The notes beneath the pieces are model-generated. The model had not been told where the DNA came from, did no database searches, and was given only the letters and a program-made list of their open reading frames with translations. A DNA stretch of 64,000 nt from Micromonospora phaseoli. Its GTDB lineage: Bacteria; Actinomycetota; Actinomycetes; Mycobacteriales; Micromonosporaceae. Positions 21,883-31,335 of the stretch are shown here, piece after piece. A program made the translations under genes and the position numbers. The stretch is taken from positions 462,843 through 526,842 of the forward strand of contig NZ_FNYV01000003.1 in assembly GCF_900109115.1 (NCBI RefSeq), read 5' to 3'. The stretch's first letter is position 1. The number at the start of each line of letters is the position of its first letter.

Positions 21883-21943
21883 CAGATCACCATATGTCGC
21901 CCCGATGACCGCCCGCCGAGTCAGGTGACCAGCTCATGGTCGA

Positions 21944-23623
21944 TCACCTGACGTCCCAGACCGGCTCGTCCGTCTCCACCACCTCACCGTCGCCGCCGAA
22001 CAGCAGGAACCGGTCGAAGGTGCGGGTGAACCAGCGGTCGTGCGTCACCGCCACCACCGTGCCGGCGAACGCCGTGAGCCCGGCCTCCAGCGCCTCGGCC
22101 GAGGCCAGGTCGAGGTTGTCGGTCGGCTCGTCGAGCAGCAGCATGGTCGCGCCGGACAGTTCGAGCAGCAGCACCAGGAAGCGTGCCTGCTGCCCGCCGG
22201 AGAGAGTGCCGAACCGCTGGTCACCCTGCCCGGCCAGCTCGTACCGGCTCAGCGCGGCCATCGCCGCGTGCCGGTCCATGCCGGTCCGGTGTTCGTCTCC
22301 CCGCCAGAGGATCTCGACAAGCGTCTTCGGCGTCAGCTCCGGCCGGTCGTGAGTCTGGGAGAAGTGACCGGGCCGGACCCGCGCGCCGAGCCGGGCCACC
22401 CCGGCATGGGCCACCGGCGCGAGCGCCGCCGCCGAGTCGACCGGTCCGTTCGCCGGATCCGGGTCGGTTCCGCCCCGGGCCAGCAGGCGCAGGAAGTGGG
22501 ACTTGCCGGTGCCGTTGGCACCCAGCACCGCGAGGCGGTCGCCGTACCACAGCTCCAGGTCGAACGGATAGGTCAGGCCGTCCAGCTCCAGCTGCTCGCA
22601 GATCAGCGCGCGTTTGCCGGTCCGCCCGCCGGCCAGCCGCATCCGGATGTCCTGCTCCTTCGGCGGTACGGGCGGCGGCCCGGCCTCCTCGAACTTGCGC
22701 AACCGGGTCTGCGCCGCCTGGTAGCGCGAGGCCATCCCGGAGTTGTACGCGGCCTTCTGCTTGTACATCAGCATCAGCTCACGCAGCTTCTGGTGCTCCT
22801 CGTCCCACCGCTTGCGCTGTTCGTCGAGGCGGTCGTGTCGGGACACGCGCGCCTCGTGCCAGCTGGCGAAGCCGCCCGGGTGCACCCAGGCGCTGCCGCC
22901 CTCCACCGCGACCACCCGGTCGGCGGTGTGTGCCAGCAACTCCCGGTCGTGTGAGACGTAGAGCACCGACTTGGCCGATTCCCGCAGCCGCGCCTCCAGC
23001 CAACGTTTGCCAGGCACGTCGAGGAAGTTGTCCGGCTCGTCGAGCAGCAACACCTCGTCGGGGCCGCGCAGCAGGAGTTCGAGCGCGAAGCGTTTCTGCT
23101 GTCCACCGGAGAGGGTACGGACCGGGCGGTGCCGAGCGGTGTCCCACGGCAGTTCGAGGACGATGGTGGCGACGGTGTCGAAGAGCACCTCGGCGTCGTA
23201 CCCGCCGGTCTCGCCCCAGGCGGCGAGCGCGTCCGCGTACGCCAACTGGGCCTTGCCGGCGGCGGTGCTGTACTTGCCGCGTAGCTCGGCCGCTCGCATG
23301 GCTGCCTCGGTCTCGACCAGGCGGTGGCCGGCGGCACGCAGCCCGGGCGGGGCGAGCGACAGCGCCAGGTCGGCGAGCGTCGACTCGTCACCGATCATGC
23401 CGATGAACTGACGCATCACGCCCAACCCACCGGTACGCGTGATCGCGCCGGTCGGTACCGGCAGGTCGCCGGCGACCATCCGCAGCAACGTCGTCTTGCC
23501 GGCGCCGTTCGGTCCGACCAGCGCCACCTTGGCGCCCTCACCGACCCGGAACGACACGTCGGCGAAGAGTTCCCGACCGTCCGGCAGGACATGCCCGACC
23601 GCCGCCACGTCCACGTATCCCAC
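21944..23623 (-). CDS. ABC-F family ATPase
   Basis: 559-residue soluble protein with two ABC domains and no membrane segment, the ABC-F architecture. Such proteins act on the ribosome, either easing stalling or displacing antibiotics. First domain: Walker A GPNGAGKTT, signature LSGGQQKR, Walker B VLLLDEPDNFLD. Second domain: GANGTGKSH, LSGGQQAR, MLLLDEPTDNLD. The linker between them (about 250-330) is charged and helical, WHEARVSRHDRLDEQRKRW onward, the P-site tRNA-interaction motif. The last residue of the first Walker B is followed by Asp-Asn rather than the more common Thr-Asn. It lies 47 bp after the methyltransferase gene. Resistance or housekeeping role cannot be decided. Confidence 0.92.
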   Translation of the reverse strand: MGYVDVAAVGHVLPDGRELFADVSFRVGEGAKVALVGPNGAGKTTLLRMVAGDLPVPTGAITRTGGLGVMRQFIGMIGDESTLADLALSLAPPGLRAAGHRLVETEAAMRAAELRGKYSTAAGKAQLAYADALAAWGETGGYDAEVLFDTVATIVLELPWDTARHRPVRTLSGGQQKRFALELLLRGPDEVLLLDEPDNFLDVPGKRWLEARLRESAKSVLYVSHDRELLAHTADRVVAVEGGSAWVHPGGFASWHEARVSRHDRLDEQRKRWDEEHQKLRELMLMYKQKAAYNSGMASRYQAAQTRLRKFEEAGPPPVPPKEQDIRMRLAGGRTGKRALICEQLELDGLTYPFDLELWYGDRLAVLGANGTGKSHFLRLLARGGTDPDPANGPVDSAAALAPVAHAGVARLGARVRPGHFSQTHDRPELTPKTLVEILWRGDEHRTGMDRHAAMAALSRYELAGQGDQRFGTLSGGQQARFLVLLLELSGATMLLLDEPTDNLDLASAEALEAGLTAFAGTVVAVTHDRWFTRTFDRFLLFGGDGEVVETDEPVWDVR

Positions 23624-23670
23624 GCGGGCATCCTGCCGGAGCCAGGCCCGCCGGCCAACCCATTACCCGG

Positions 23671-24285
23671 TCAGCGGCTGACCCGCAGCACCCGGAAGCC
23701 CTTCTGGCTGGCGTGCCGCCCCACCTGCCAACCCTGGTCGACCAGCCAGCGCTGCAGCGAGTCGCCGCCGAGATGACGGGCCGCCACCAGCCAGGCGATT
23801 CCGTCCGGGGAGAGTCGAGGCAGCCAGCGCAGCAGCATCTGGTGCAGTTCGTCCTTGCCGACGCGGATCGGCGGGTTGGACCAGATCTGGGTGAAGCCGA
23901 TGTCGCCGGGCACGTCTTCGGGGGCGGCCACGTGCACCCGGCCCGTCGCGCCGAGGCGGGCCGCGTTCGCCGCCGTCAGTTCCCGGGCCCGCTCGTTGAC
24001 GTCCACCGCCCAGACCGTCGCGGCGGGGGCGACGGTGGCGAGCACGCTGGTGATCGGGCCGAAGCCGCAGCCGAGGTCGAGCAGGGTACCGGTGGTGGTG
24101 GGGGCCGGCAGCTCGGCCTTGCGCAGCAGCACGGCCGTGCCCAGGTCGAGGCGGGTGGCCGAGAAGACCCCGGCGGCGGAGGCCAGGGTGTAGTCGCGGC
24201 CGGCGATGGTGAACTGCACCTCGCGGGCATGGGCGGGCGCGTTCGGCTCGACGGTGAAGTAGTGGTCCCCGGTCACGCCGGCCAT
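23671..24285 (-). CDS. RsmC/RlmG-type rRNA (guanine-N2) methyltransferase
   Basis: 204-residue SAM-dependent methyltransferase of the small (MTS) type that modifies guanine N2 in rRNA. Motif I is GTLLDLGCGFGPITSVLA, the acidic motif II is WAVDVNERA and the catalytic NPPF-type motif reads WSNPPIRVGK. The N-terminal DHYFTVEPNAPAHAREVQF matches single-domain RsmC homologues, which lack the first of the two domains found in E. coli. The ATG at 24285 has a weak ribosome site; a GTG at 24276 is an alternative. It is the first gene of a pair with the ABC-F ATPase, both concerned with ribosome function. Confidence 0.88.
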   Translation of the reverse strand: MAGVTGDHYFTVEPNAPAHAREVQFTIAGRDYTLASAAGVFSATRLDLGTAVLLRKAELPAPTTTGTLLDLGCGFGPITSVLATVAPAATVWAVDVNERARELTAANAARLGATGRVHVAAPEDVPGDIGFTQIWSNPPIRVGKDELHQMLLRWLPRLSPDGIAWLVAARHLGGDSLQRWLVDQGWQVGRHASQKGFRVLRVSR

Positions 24286-24407
24286 TCTCGCACCGGGCCG
24301 GATCGAGCCCGCCGCCCGTGTCGAGTCGTCGATCGATCCGACACAACGGTCCGGCACGTTTCGCAAAAATGCCCCCTAAAGGGATAAACATCCCTATTGT
24401 GGACCAC

Positions 24408-25487
24408 ATGGTGTATCGGTACGACTCCGATGAGGACGCATACGTCCCTTACCGGGAGGACGAGCCCCAGGGCGAGTCGCCCCAGTCCGCTCCGCCGCCC
24501 CCGGCCGGGCCGTCCCCGTCGCGCTTCCCCACTCCGTCGCTGGCGAGTCCGAACCAGCTCCTGCTGCCCTCGGCGGCACCGCCCCAGGAACCGGCACCAC
24601 GGTACGAGATGGCACCCGCAGCGCCCGCCGAACCGGCACCGACCGTTGTGGCGGCAGCGCCGTCGGATCCGGCCACCCCGACCGCCGCGCCACCACCGCG
24701 ACGCGGTGGTGGCCGCGCCTGGCAGGTGCTGATCGGGAGCGCGGCCGTACTGGTGCTGCTCGGCCTCCTCGGCCTCACCGCCGCCGCCCTGCTGGACGGC
24801 CGGCAACTGATCGGCCAGCAGGCGGCGCCCAGCGACGCGACCGACACCACCCGGGGCACCGAACCGGCGCAGCCGAGCGACCTCGACTCCCGGGACACCG
24901 ACCAGGCACCGCTGACCGCACGGGAGGTCTTCCCCGCCAGCACCCTGACGGTCGGTGACGGCCAGACCGGGTACGAGGTGCTCCGCACCCAGTCCAGCGC
25001 CAGTTGTCCGGTGGCCGCCACCGGGGAGGTCGCAGAACTGCTGGTCCGGCTCGGCTGTAACCAGGTCGTCCGGGCCACCCTTCGCGCGCCGGACGGAGAC
25101 CACCTCGTCACCACCGGGTTGTTCAACCTCACCGACCGGTCCAGCGCCGAACGGGCCCGGGACCAGATCCGCCGGCTGCTCGACGAGCGGCAGGGCCGCT
25201 TCCGTGGCATGTCGGCGGACGAGGGCACCGAGGTCCTCGCCACCGCTCCGGCCAGGGTCGGCTGGCAGGTACGCGGCCACTACATCGCGTACGCGGTGGT
25301 CGCCCGGGTCGACGGCGCGACCATCCGCTCCGGCGACACCGGCGTCCGCGAGATCCTCTTCGACATGCTCGAACAGCACCTGAACCAGGGTGTGCTGGAA
25401 CTGCGGGCGGCCGGTGGCACGGCGAGCCAGCCGACCGAGACGCCCACCGACGGCACCGGCAACCAGGACGGAAACACCGAGAACTGA
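24408..25487 (+). CDS. Single-pass membrane protein, Pro-rich N-terminus, unknown function
   Basis: Function not recognised. The 359-residue product has an acidic start (MVYRYDSDEDAYVPY), a Pro/Ala-rich cytoplasmic region to about residue 100, and one transmembrane helix (about 105-128, VLIGSAAVLVLLGLLGLTAAAL). The extracellular domain of about 220 residues has two Cys (CPVAATGEVAELLVRLGC) that could form a disulfide, and ends in a Thr/Gly-rich tail. No ribosome site precedes the ATG; a GTG three codons upstream (24399) and leaderless translation are possible. It is divergent from the methyltransferase gene and followed by a good terminator. Confidence 0.78.
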   Translation: MVYRYDSDEDAYVPYREDEPQGESPQSAPPPPAGPSPSRFPTPSLASPNQLLLPSAAPPQEPAPRYEMAPAAPAEPAPTVVAAAPSDPATPTAAPPPRRGGGRAWQVLIGSAAVLVLLGLLGLTAAALLDGRQLIGQQAAPSDATDTTRGTEPAQPSDLDSRDTDQAPLTAREVFPASTLTVGDGQTGYEVLRTQSSASCPVAATGEVAELLVRLGCNQVVRATLRAPDGDHLVTTGLFNLTDRSSAERARDQIRRLLDERQGRFRGMSADEGTEVLATAPARVGWQVRGHYIAYAVVARVDGATIRSGDTGVREILFDMLEQHLNQGVLELRAAGGTASQPTETPTDGTGNQDGNTEN

Positions 25488-25498
25488 CCGGCACGACG

Positions 25499-25527
25499 GG
25501 AGGCGGGCGCTCCGTGCGCCCGCCTCC
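25499..25527 (+). terminator. Terminator hairpin
   Basis: GGAGGCGGGCGC at 25499-25510 and its exact complement at 25516-25527, with a five-base loop, 11 bp after the membrane-protein stop. A T-containing run follows. It also separates this gene from the convergent truA. Confidence 0.8.
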
Positions 25528-25584
25528 TGTCCGTGTCTGCCGTCCGTGACGTCGGGCAACCGTGGCGTACCGCTGTCGGCGACC

Positions 25585-26415
25585 TCAGGCCTCCGCCGGC
25601 ACCCGCAGCCGCCGGGTCGCCTCGGCCCGGCGGGCGTACTCGGCCGGATCTTCCGGGTAGCCGACCGCCACCAGGGTCAGACCGTGCGCCGGCGCCACGG
25701 TCACCTCGCTGGACCGTTCCCGGCGGGTGAGCAGACCGGCCGGCCACTGGACCGGCCGGCGGCCGTCCCCGGCGACCAGCATCGCGCCGACCAGACTGCG
25801 CACCATGGCCTGGCAGAACGCGTCCGCCTGCACGGTGGCGACCAGAGTCCCGTCGGCGTCCCGCCGCCAGTCCAGCCGGGTCACCTCCCGCAGCGTGGTC
25901 GCGTTCTCCTTGCGCCGGCAGTACGCCGCGAAGTCGTGCTCCCCCACCAGGCCGGCCGAGGCGGCGGTGAGCCGGTCGAGGTCGAGCGCGCGAGGCCAGG
26001 CCAGGATCTCGTGCCGGCGCAGCGGATCCGCGCCCCAGGCAGCGTCGGTGATCCGGTACTCGTAGCGGCGGAAGGTCGCCGAGAACCGGGCGTCGAAGGT
26101 GGCCGGAACCGCGCTCATCGCCCGGATCCGCACGTCCGGTGGGAGCAGCCGGGCCAGTCGACGCAGCAGCCGACCCTCGTGCGCCGCCCAGACCTGCGCG
26201 GGCAGGTCGACGTGGCAGACCTGGCCGGTGGCGTGCACCCCGGCGTCGGTACGCCCGGCGACGGTCAGTCCGGTCGCGGTGCCCGCGCCGAGCACCAGGT
26301 CCAGCGCCTCCACCAGCACCCCGGCGACCGTACGCCGGTCAGGTTGGGCGGCCCAGCCGGAGAAGCCGGTGCCGTCGTACGCGACGTCCAGCCGTAGCCG
26401 GGTTCGGTCGTCCAC
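25585..26415 (-). CDS. truA: tRNA pseudouridine synthase A
   Basis: 276-residue enzyme that forms pseudouridine at positions 38-40 of tRNA anticodon stems. The catalytic Asp is residue 57 in AGRTDAGVHATGQVCHVDL. Other conserved stretches are LDVAYDGTGFSGWAAQP and DAFCQAMVRSLVGAML. The GTG start has GGAGG six bases upstream. It follows rplQ across a perfect terminator hairpin, the usual end of the alpha operon, so its expression may depend on read-through. Confidence 0.97.
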   Translation of the reverse strand: MDDRTRLRLDVAYDGTGFSGWAAQPDRRTVAGVLVEALDLVLGAGTATGLTVAGRTDAGVHATGQVCHVDLPAQVWAAHEGRLLRRLARLLPPDVRIRAMSAVPATFDARFSATFRRYEYRITDAAWGADPLRRHEILAWPRALDLDRLTAASAGLVGEHDFAAYCRRKENATTLREVTRLDWRRDADGTLVATVQADAFCQAMVRSLVGAMLVAGDGRRPVQWPAGLLTRRERSSEVTVAPAHGLTLVAVGYPEDPAEYARRAEATRRLRVPAEA

Positions 26416-26434
26416 CTCGTACCTCCGTCAACGG

Positions 26435-26474
26435 CGTCGGGCCCGGCACCCCGTGAGGGATGCCGGGCCCGACG
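26435..26474 (-). terminator. Terminator after rplQ
   Basis: Arms 26435-26448 and 26461-26474 are perfectly complementary over 14 bp with a 12-base loop. It follows the rplQ stop by 14 bp and lies 19 bp before the truA start, suggesting attenuation between them. Confidence 0.85.
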
Positions 26475-26488
26475 ATGCCTGCCTGCGC

Positions 26489-27046
26489 TCAGGCCTTGTT
26501 CTCGGTGGCCTCGTCGCTGTCCTTGCGGGCAGCGACGGTGTCACCGGAGACCGACTGGGGCGCCTCGGCGTCCTGGTCGGCCGGCCGCGACTGCGGGGCC
26601 TCGTCGGCCGGGGCCAGCGCCTCGACCTTGTCCTGCTGGGCGGCCTTACGACCGGCGGTCTTCTTGTTCGCCTTCGGCTCGGCGACCTGAAGCTCCTCGA
26701 CCAGCTCGATGATCGCCATCGGTGCGGCGTCACCCTTACGCGGACCGGTCTTCACGATCCGGGTGTAACCGCCGTTGCGGTTGGCGTACCGCGGCGCGAT
26801 CTGGTCGAACAGGGAGTAGACCACGTCCTTGTCCTTGACCACGGTCAGCACCCGACGGCGCGACGCGAGGTCGCCCCGCTTGGCCTTGGTGATCAGCTGC
26901 TCGGCGAGCGGACGCAACCGCCGGGCCTTGGTCTCGGTGGTCTTGATCTTGCCGTGCTGGAACAGCGAGGTGGCCAGGTTGGCCAGCATCAGCCGCTCGT
27001 GCGCGGGGCTGCCGCCGAGGCGGGGGCCCTTGGTGGGCGTGGGCAT
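26489..27046 (-). CDS. rplQ: Ribosomal protein bL17
   Basis: Large-subunit protein near the exit tunnel. The first 120 residues match bL17 ([48 protein letters not shown]). A C-terminal tail of about 65 Ala/Lys/Glu-rich residues, an actinobacterial feature, brings it to 185 residues. AGGAG precedes the ATG. It is last in the alpha operon, 34 bp after rpoA. Confidence 0.97.
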   Translation of the reverse strand: MPTPTKGPRLGGSPAHERLMLANLATSLFQHGKIKTTETKARRLRPLAEQLITKAKRGDLASRRRVLTVVKDKDVVYSLFDQIAPRYANRNGGYTRIVKTGPRKGDAAPMAIIELVEELQVAEPKANKKTAGRKAAQQDKVEALAPADEAPQSRPADQDAEAPQSVSGDTVAARKDSDEATENKA

Positions 27047-27080
27047 GCTTGGTGCTCCTCAGGTGTGGCGGCAGCGCGGA

Positions 27081-28103
27081 CTAGAGCTGCTCGGTCTCGC
27101 GGTAGTCGTCGGTGTCGTAGTCAGCCTCGCCGAAGGTGTCCACGACGTGCGCCGGGTCGAAGTTCGGAGCCGAGTCCTTCAGCCCCAGACCCATCCCGGC
27201 GAGCTTCATCTTGACCTCGTCGATCGACTTCTGACCGAAGTTGCGGATGTCGAGGAGGTCGGCCTCGGTACGCCCGATGAGCTCACCAACGGAGTTGATG
27301 CCCTCGCGCTTGAGGCAGTTGTAGGAGCGGACGGTCAGATCCAGCTCCTCGATCGGCAGGGCCAGGTCCGCCGCCAGCTGTGCGTCCTGCGGGGACGGGC
27401 CGATGTCGATGCCCTCCGCGGTCTCGTCCAGCTCCCGGGCCAGCCCGAACAGCTCCACCAGGGTCGAGCCGGCCGAGGCCAGCGCGGTACGCGGGCCCAT
27501 CGACGGCTTGGTCTCGACATCGATGATGAGCCGGTCGAAGTCGGTCCGCTGCTCGACCCGGGTCGCCTCGACGCGGTACGTCACCTTCAGCACCGGCGAG
27601 TAGATCGAGTCCACCGGGATCCGGCCGATCTCCGCGCCCGCCTGCTTGTTCTGCGCCGCCGTGACGTAGCCCCGGCCCCGCTCGACGGTCAGCTCCATGT
27701 CGAGCCGGCCCTTGCCGTTGAGGGTGGCGAGCTTCAGGTCCGGGTTGTGCACCGAGACACCGGCCGGGGGCTGGATGTCACCGGCGGTCACGTCGCCCGG
27801 GCCCTGCTTGCGCAGGTACATGCTGACCGGCTCGTCGTGCTCGGAGCTGACGCACAGCTCCTTGATGTTCATGACGAGCTCGACCACGTCCTCCTTGACC
27901 CCGGGGATCGTGGTGAACTCGTGCAGCACACCATCGATCTTGATCGAGGTGACCGCCGCACCCGGGATCGACGACAGCAGCGTACGCCGCAGCGAGTTGC
28001 CCAGGGTGTAGCCGAAGCCGGGCTCCAGCGGCTCGATGGTGAACCGGGACCGGGTCTCGTTGATCGACTCTTCGGAAAGAGACGGTCGCTGACTGATGAG
28101 CAT
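27081..28103 (-). CDS. rpoA: RNA polymerase alpha subunit
   Basis: 340-residue subunit that nucleates core polymerase assembly. The N-terminal dimerisation domain has [25 protein letters not shown]. The C-terminal domain that binds UP elements and activators has [37 protein letters not shown]. The start at 28103 (MLISQRPSL) is the actinobacterial consensus N-terminus; an in-frame ATG 14 codons upstream is rejected. It lies in the alpha operon between rpsD and rplQ. Confidence 0.98.
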   Translation of the reverse strand: MLISQRPSLSEESINETRSRFTIEPLEPGFGYTLGNSLRRTLLSSIPGAAVTSIKIDGVLHEFTTIPGVKEDVVELVMNIKELCVSSEHDEPVSMYLRKQGPGDVTAGDIQPPAGVSVHNPDLKLATLNGKGRLDMELTVERGRGYVTAAQNKQAGAEIGRIPVDSIYSPVLKVTYRVEATRVEQRTDFDRLIIDVETKPSMGPRTALASAGSTLVELFGLARELDETAEGIDIGPSPQDAQLAADLALPIEELDLTVRSYNCLKREGINSVGELIGRTEADLLDIRNFGQKSIDEVKMKLAGMGLGLKDSAPNFDPAHVVDTFGEADYDTDDYRETEQL

Positions 28104-28160
28104 GTCTTCTCTTCTCTTCCGGGGCGCCCGCCATATGACGCCCACGACACAACGTGTTCC

Positions 28161-28190
28161 GGTGGCCCGCCCGTCGCCGGACGGGCCACC
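28161..28190 (-). terminator. Hairpin between rpsD and rpoA
   Basis: GGTGGCCCG and CGGGCCACC form a 9-bp stem around a 12-base loop in the 97-bp gap after rpsD. There is no U-tract; it may adjust rpoA relative to the ribosomal proteins. Confidence 0.55.
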
Positions 28191-28200
28191 GCAACGAGCC

Positions 28201-28827
28201 CTACTTGGAGTAGAGCTCGACGATCAGCTGCTCCTGGACCTGGGTGTCAATCACCTGGCGGGCCGGGAGCGAGTGCACGAGCACCTTCATCTGGCTGGGG
28301 ATGGCCTCAAGCCACGCCGGAACCGTCTTCGCGCCGGCCTGAGCCTGCGCGACGATGAACGGGGTGAGCTCCTTGCTCTTGCCCCGGACCTCGATGATGT
28401 CGTGCTCCTTGACGCGGTACGACGGGATGTCGACCTTCTTGCCGTTCACAATGAAGTGACCGTGCTTGACCAACTGGCGGGCCATGTCCCGCGAGTGGGC
28501 GTAGCCAGCCCGGTAGACCACGTTGTCCAGCCGCGACTCGAGGATCTGCAGGAGGACCTCACCGGTCTTGGCCTGCTTGGCCACGGCCTCCTCGTAGTAA
28601 CCGCGGAACTGCTTCTCCAGCACGCCGTACACGCGGCGGGCCTTCTGCTTCTCACGGAGCTGGAGCAGGTACTCCGTCTCCTTGGTGCGGCCGCGGCCGT
28701 GCTGCCCGGGCGGGAACGGCCGGGACTCGAACGGGCACTTCGGACCATCGCACTTGCTGCCCTTGAGGAACAGCTTCATCTTCTCCCGCCGGCAACGGCG
28801 GCAGTCAGCACCGGTGTAACGAGCCAT
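28201..28827 (-). CDS. rpsD: Ribosomal protein uS4, zinc-binding form
   Basis: 208-residue primary 16S rRNA-binding protein. It is the zinc (C+) form: Cys9, Cys12, Cys26 and Cys31 make CX2CX13CX4C at the N-terminus. The S4 RNA-binding domain is seen in [31 protein letters not shown]. In many bacteria S4 represses its own operon. It starts 14 bp after rpsK ends. Confidence 0.98.
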   Translation of the reverse strand: MARYTGADCRRCRREKMKLFLKGSKCDGPKCPFESRPFPPGQHGRGRTKETEYLLQLREKQKARRVYGVLEKQFRGYYEEAVAKQAKTGEVLLQILESRLDNVVYRAGYAHSRDMARQLVKHGHFIVNGKKVDIPSYRVKEHDIIEVRGKSKELTPFIVAQAQAGAKTVPAWLEAIPSQMKVLVHSLPARQVIDTQVQEQLIVELYSK

Positions 28828-28841
28828 CTCTCTCTAACCTC

Positions 28842-29249
28842 TCAGACCCGACGACGCTTCGGCGGACGGCACCCGTTGTGCGGCTGCGGGGTGACGTCGG
28901 CGATCTGCCCAACTTCCAGCCCCACTGCCTGCAGCGAACGGATCGCGGTCTCCCGGCCGGAGCCGGGACCCTTGACGAACACGTCGACCTTGCGCATGCC
29001 GTGCTCCATGGCCCGACGCGCAGCGGCCTCGGCGGCCAGCTGCGCGGCGAAGGGGGTCGACTTACGGGACCCCTTGAAGCCGACCTGGCCGGCGGAGGCC
29101 CAGGAGATGACGGCACCGGTCGGGTCCGTGATGGACACGATGGTGTTGTTGAAGGTGCTCTTGATGTGCGCCTGCCCGTGGGCGACGTTCTTGCGTTCCT
29201 TGCGCCGGACCTTCTTTACTGCGGCTCCGGCACGAGCCTTCGGTGGCAT
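28842..29249 (-). CDS. rpsK: Ribosomal protein uS11
   Basis: 135-residue platform protein of the small subunit. The start at 29249 ([20 protein letters not shown]) follows AGGAG; the longer in-frame reading is rejected. Conserved stretches are [27 protein letters not shown] and [20 protein letters not shown], ending in the usual [12 protein letters not shown]. Confidence 0.98.
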   Translation of the reverse strand: MPPKARAGAAVKKVRRKERKNVAHGQAHIKSTFNNTIVSITDPTGAVISWASAGQVGFKGSRKSTPFAAQLAAEAAARRAMEHGMRKVDVFVKGPGSGRETAIRSLQAVGLEVGQIADVTPQPHNGCRPPKRRRV

Positions 29250-29378
29250 AAGTCTGTGCGCTCCTGAATTTGGTTCTCGATCGGTTCTGGCTCTTCGCCC
29301 CGTTGATTCCGTGCACACCGGTTCCGGTTGGAGCCCGGCCCACCTCGGCGGAGAACGACCAGAATTCCGGTTTAAGAA

Positions 29379-29759
29379 CTACTTCTTGCCGGGCTTCTTC
29401 TTGCCGGCGACCGTCCGCTTCGGGCCCTTGCGGGTCCGGGCGTTGGTACGGGTCCGCTGTCCACGGACGGGCAGACCACGGCGGTGCCGGATGCCCGCGT
29501 AGCAGCCGATCTCGACCTTGCGGCGGATGTCAGCGGCGACCTCGCGGCGCAGGTCGCCTTCAACCTTGTAGTTGGCCTCGATGTGGTCCCGGAGCTGGAC
29601 AAGCTCCTCGTCCGTGAGGTCCCGGGCGCGCTTGTCCGCCGAGATGCCGGTGGCAGCGAGCGTCTCCAGGGCGCGGGTGCGACCCACGCCGAAGATGTAG
29701 GTGAGCGCAATCTCCAGCCGCTTCTCGCGGGGGAGATCCACGCCGACTAGACGTGCCAT
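29379..29759 (-). CDS. rpsM: Ribosomal protein uS13
   Basis: 126-residue small-subunit head protein contacting the P-site tRNA and large subunit. It begins [26 protein letters not shown] and has a basic C-terminal tail, [17 protein letters not shown]. The start at 29759 is the family consensus. A 129-bp gap separates it from rpsK and 214 bp from rpmJ. Confidence 0.98.
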   Translation of the reverse strand: MARLVGVDLPREKRLEIALTYIFGVGRTRALETLAATGISADKRARDLTDEELVQLRDHIEANYKVEGDLRREVAADIRRKVEIGCYAGIRHRRGLPVRGQRTRTNARTRKGPKRTVAGKKKPGKK

Positions 29760-29973
29760 GTGCGGGCGTACTCCTTGTGGTGTTCTGCCGGAGGTGTGGC
29801 CCCGTCCCATCCCGCTACCGACTTCTCCCGTCCTTCCGGCGTGACTAGACGCCGGCGACCGGGATCGGTCGCTGCCCGAGCGGGCCCCGGCCTCCGACCG
29901 GGGGTCAACCACGAGAAAGTACGCACTGCGCACCGCCCGCGGCTGGGACGAGCATGTGATGTGTGGGCTGGGT

Positions 29974-30087
29974 TCAGCCCTGGCGCTGCTTGTGGCGCGG
30001 GTCGGTGCAGATGACCATGACCCGGCCGTGCCGGCGGATCACCCGGCACTTGTTGCAGATCCTCTTGACGCTCGGCTTGACCTTCAC
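29974..30087 (-). CDS. rpmJ: Ribosomal protein bL36, zinc-binding form
   Basis: 37-residue protein, [16 protein letters not shown]... to RHKQRQG. The zinc ligands Cys11, Cys14, Cys27 and His32 are all present, so this is the zinc form. It starts with GTG and a short AAGG ribosome site. It lies 90 bp after infA in the conserved infA-rpmJ-rpsM order. Confidence 0.97.
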   Translation of the reverse strand: MKVKPSVKRICNKCRVIRRHGRVMVICTDPRHKQRQG

Positions 30088-30177
30088 GGTTGCCTTACTT
30101 CCCATCTGGCCCGGCGCCACGAGGCGCGACACCGGACGTCGAAGACGGACACGGGACGTTCCCGGCCGCCGTCAGGC

Positions 30178-30399
30178 TTACTTGTAGCGGTAGACGATGC
30201 GCCCGCGGGTCAGGTCGTACGGCGAGAGTTCGACGACGACCCGATCCTCCGGCAGGATGCGGATGTAGTGCTGCCGCATCTTGCCACTGATGTGAGCCAG
30301 CACCTTGTGGCCGTTGGCGAGCTCCACGCGGAACATGGCGTTCGGCAGGGGCTCGATGACCCGACCTTCGATCTCGATGGCTCCGTCTTTTTTCGGCAT
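30178..30399 (-). CDS. infA: Translation initiation factor IF-1
   Basis: 73-residue OB-fold factor that occupies the A site during initiation. Nearly every residue fits the family ([54 protein letters not shown]). GGAGG precedes the ATG. It is the first gene of the alpha operon, about 150 bp from its predicted promoter. Confidence 0.98.
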   Translation of the reverse strand: MPKKDGAIEIEGRVIEPLPNAMFRVELANGHKVLAHISGKMRQHYIRILPEDRVVVELSPYDLTRGRIVYRYK

Positions 30400-30553
30400 G
30401 TCCTCCGCTGTCCTGACGTCGGTTACTCCGGACGGCCCACAACGTCTTACACGGGTGCTTGACCAAGATCAGCTTTCCCGCGCCAGCCGCGGCTCCGCGT
30501 CCCACCGAAGCGCTGGTGGGCATGGCGGAGTGGACGCTGTGCGCCGATCAGAA

Positions 30554-30583
30554 AGTGTACGCCCGCCTGCACGCCGCCGCCAA
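30554..30583 (-). promoter_or_regulatory. Promoter of the infA-rpmJ-rpsM operon
   Basis: TTGGCG (-35) and TACACT (-10) spaced by 18 bases, in the 237-bp gap between infA and the DUF1707 gene. It implies a leader of about 145 bases. Confidence 0.6.
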
Positions 30584-30636
30584 ACCGACCGGCGATTGAG
30601 CAGGAGCGGGTCGGACAAACGTCACTTTCAGGCAGG

Positions 30637-31284
30637 TTACCCGCGCTCCGGATGCCGCTCCTGGTCACCGGCGCCGGGCCCGGCGACCTCTCCCCCCGCC
30701 GTTCCCCCTGCCGCGTCGACCGCGCCGCCACCCGCCTCGACCGCACCGGGCTGCTGCCCGGCGAGCGCCTTGCGCTCCCGCTTGAGTGCCCGCTTCTGCG
30801 CCCGCTGCTGCCGGCGGCGCTCGCGGTCCGCCGCCCACCGGTGGGGCTCGCCCGTGGCCAGCCCGGTGACCGAACGCACCAGCAGCACCGCGCCCCACGG
30901 CCCGGCCACCCATCCCGGCCAGAAGTACTGCGCGTCACCAACCGCCAGTGAGGTCACCGCCCAGATCGCCACGACGATCCCCACGGTCTTGAGCCACGGC
31001 TCCCAGACCTCGGCCAGCCAGCGCACGGTCACCTGGCGTCCGCCGTCGGACGACGCCGGGGCCGGCGCGCCGGCCTGCCCCGGCACCGCCACCGCCCCGG
31101 CCGGTGCCGGCAGGTCGGCCACCAGGTCATCCAGCTCGGCGTAGGTGCGGGCGGCGTAGGCCCGCTGCAACCGCTCGTCGTACTCGTGGAGGTCGAGCCG
31201 GCCCTCGTCGAGGGCGACCCTGAGCCGCTCGGCCACGGCCTGCCGGTCGGAGTCCGCTGCCCGCATGCCGTCCCGCCCGTCCAT
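30637..31284 (-). CDS. DUF1707 membrane protein
   Basis: About 215 residues. Residues 7-59 are a DUF1707 domain (MRAADSDRQAVAERLRVALDEG, DEYDERL-type core, YAARTYAELDDLVADLP), found in actinobacterial membrane or SHOCT-like proteins. Two hydrophobic segments follow (VGIVVAIWAVTSLAVG and AGPWGAVLLVRSVTGLATG), then a strongly basic stretch and a Gly/Ala-rich tail. Starts at 31296, 31284 and 31266 are all possible. It lies between map and infA; role unknown. Confidence 0.8.
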   Translation of the reverse strand: MDGRDGMRAADSDRQAVAERLRVALDEGRLDLHEYDERLQRAYAARTYAELDDLVADLPAPAGAVAVPGQAGAPAPASSDGGRQVTVRWLAEVWEPWLKTVGIVVAIWAVTSLAVGDAQYFWPGWVAGPWGAVLLVRSVTGLATGEPHRWAADRERRRQQRAQKRALKRERKALAGQQPGAVEAGGGAVDAAGGTAGGEVAGPGAGDQERHPERG

Positions 31285-31335
31285 GGCGGCAAGCATGCCA
31301 CCGTGCCGCCAGTCCGGGTAGCCGGGCCACCCGGC

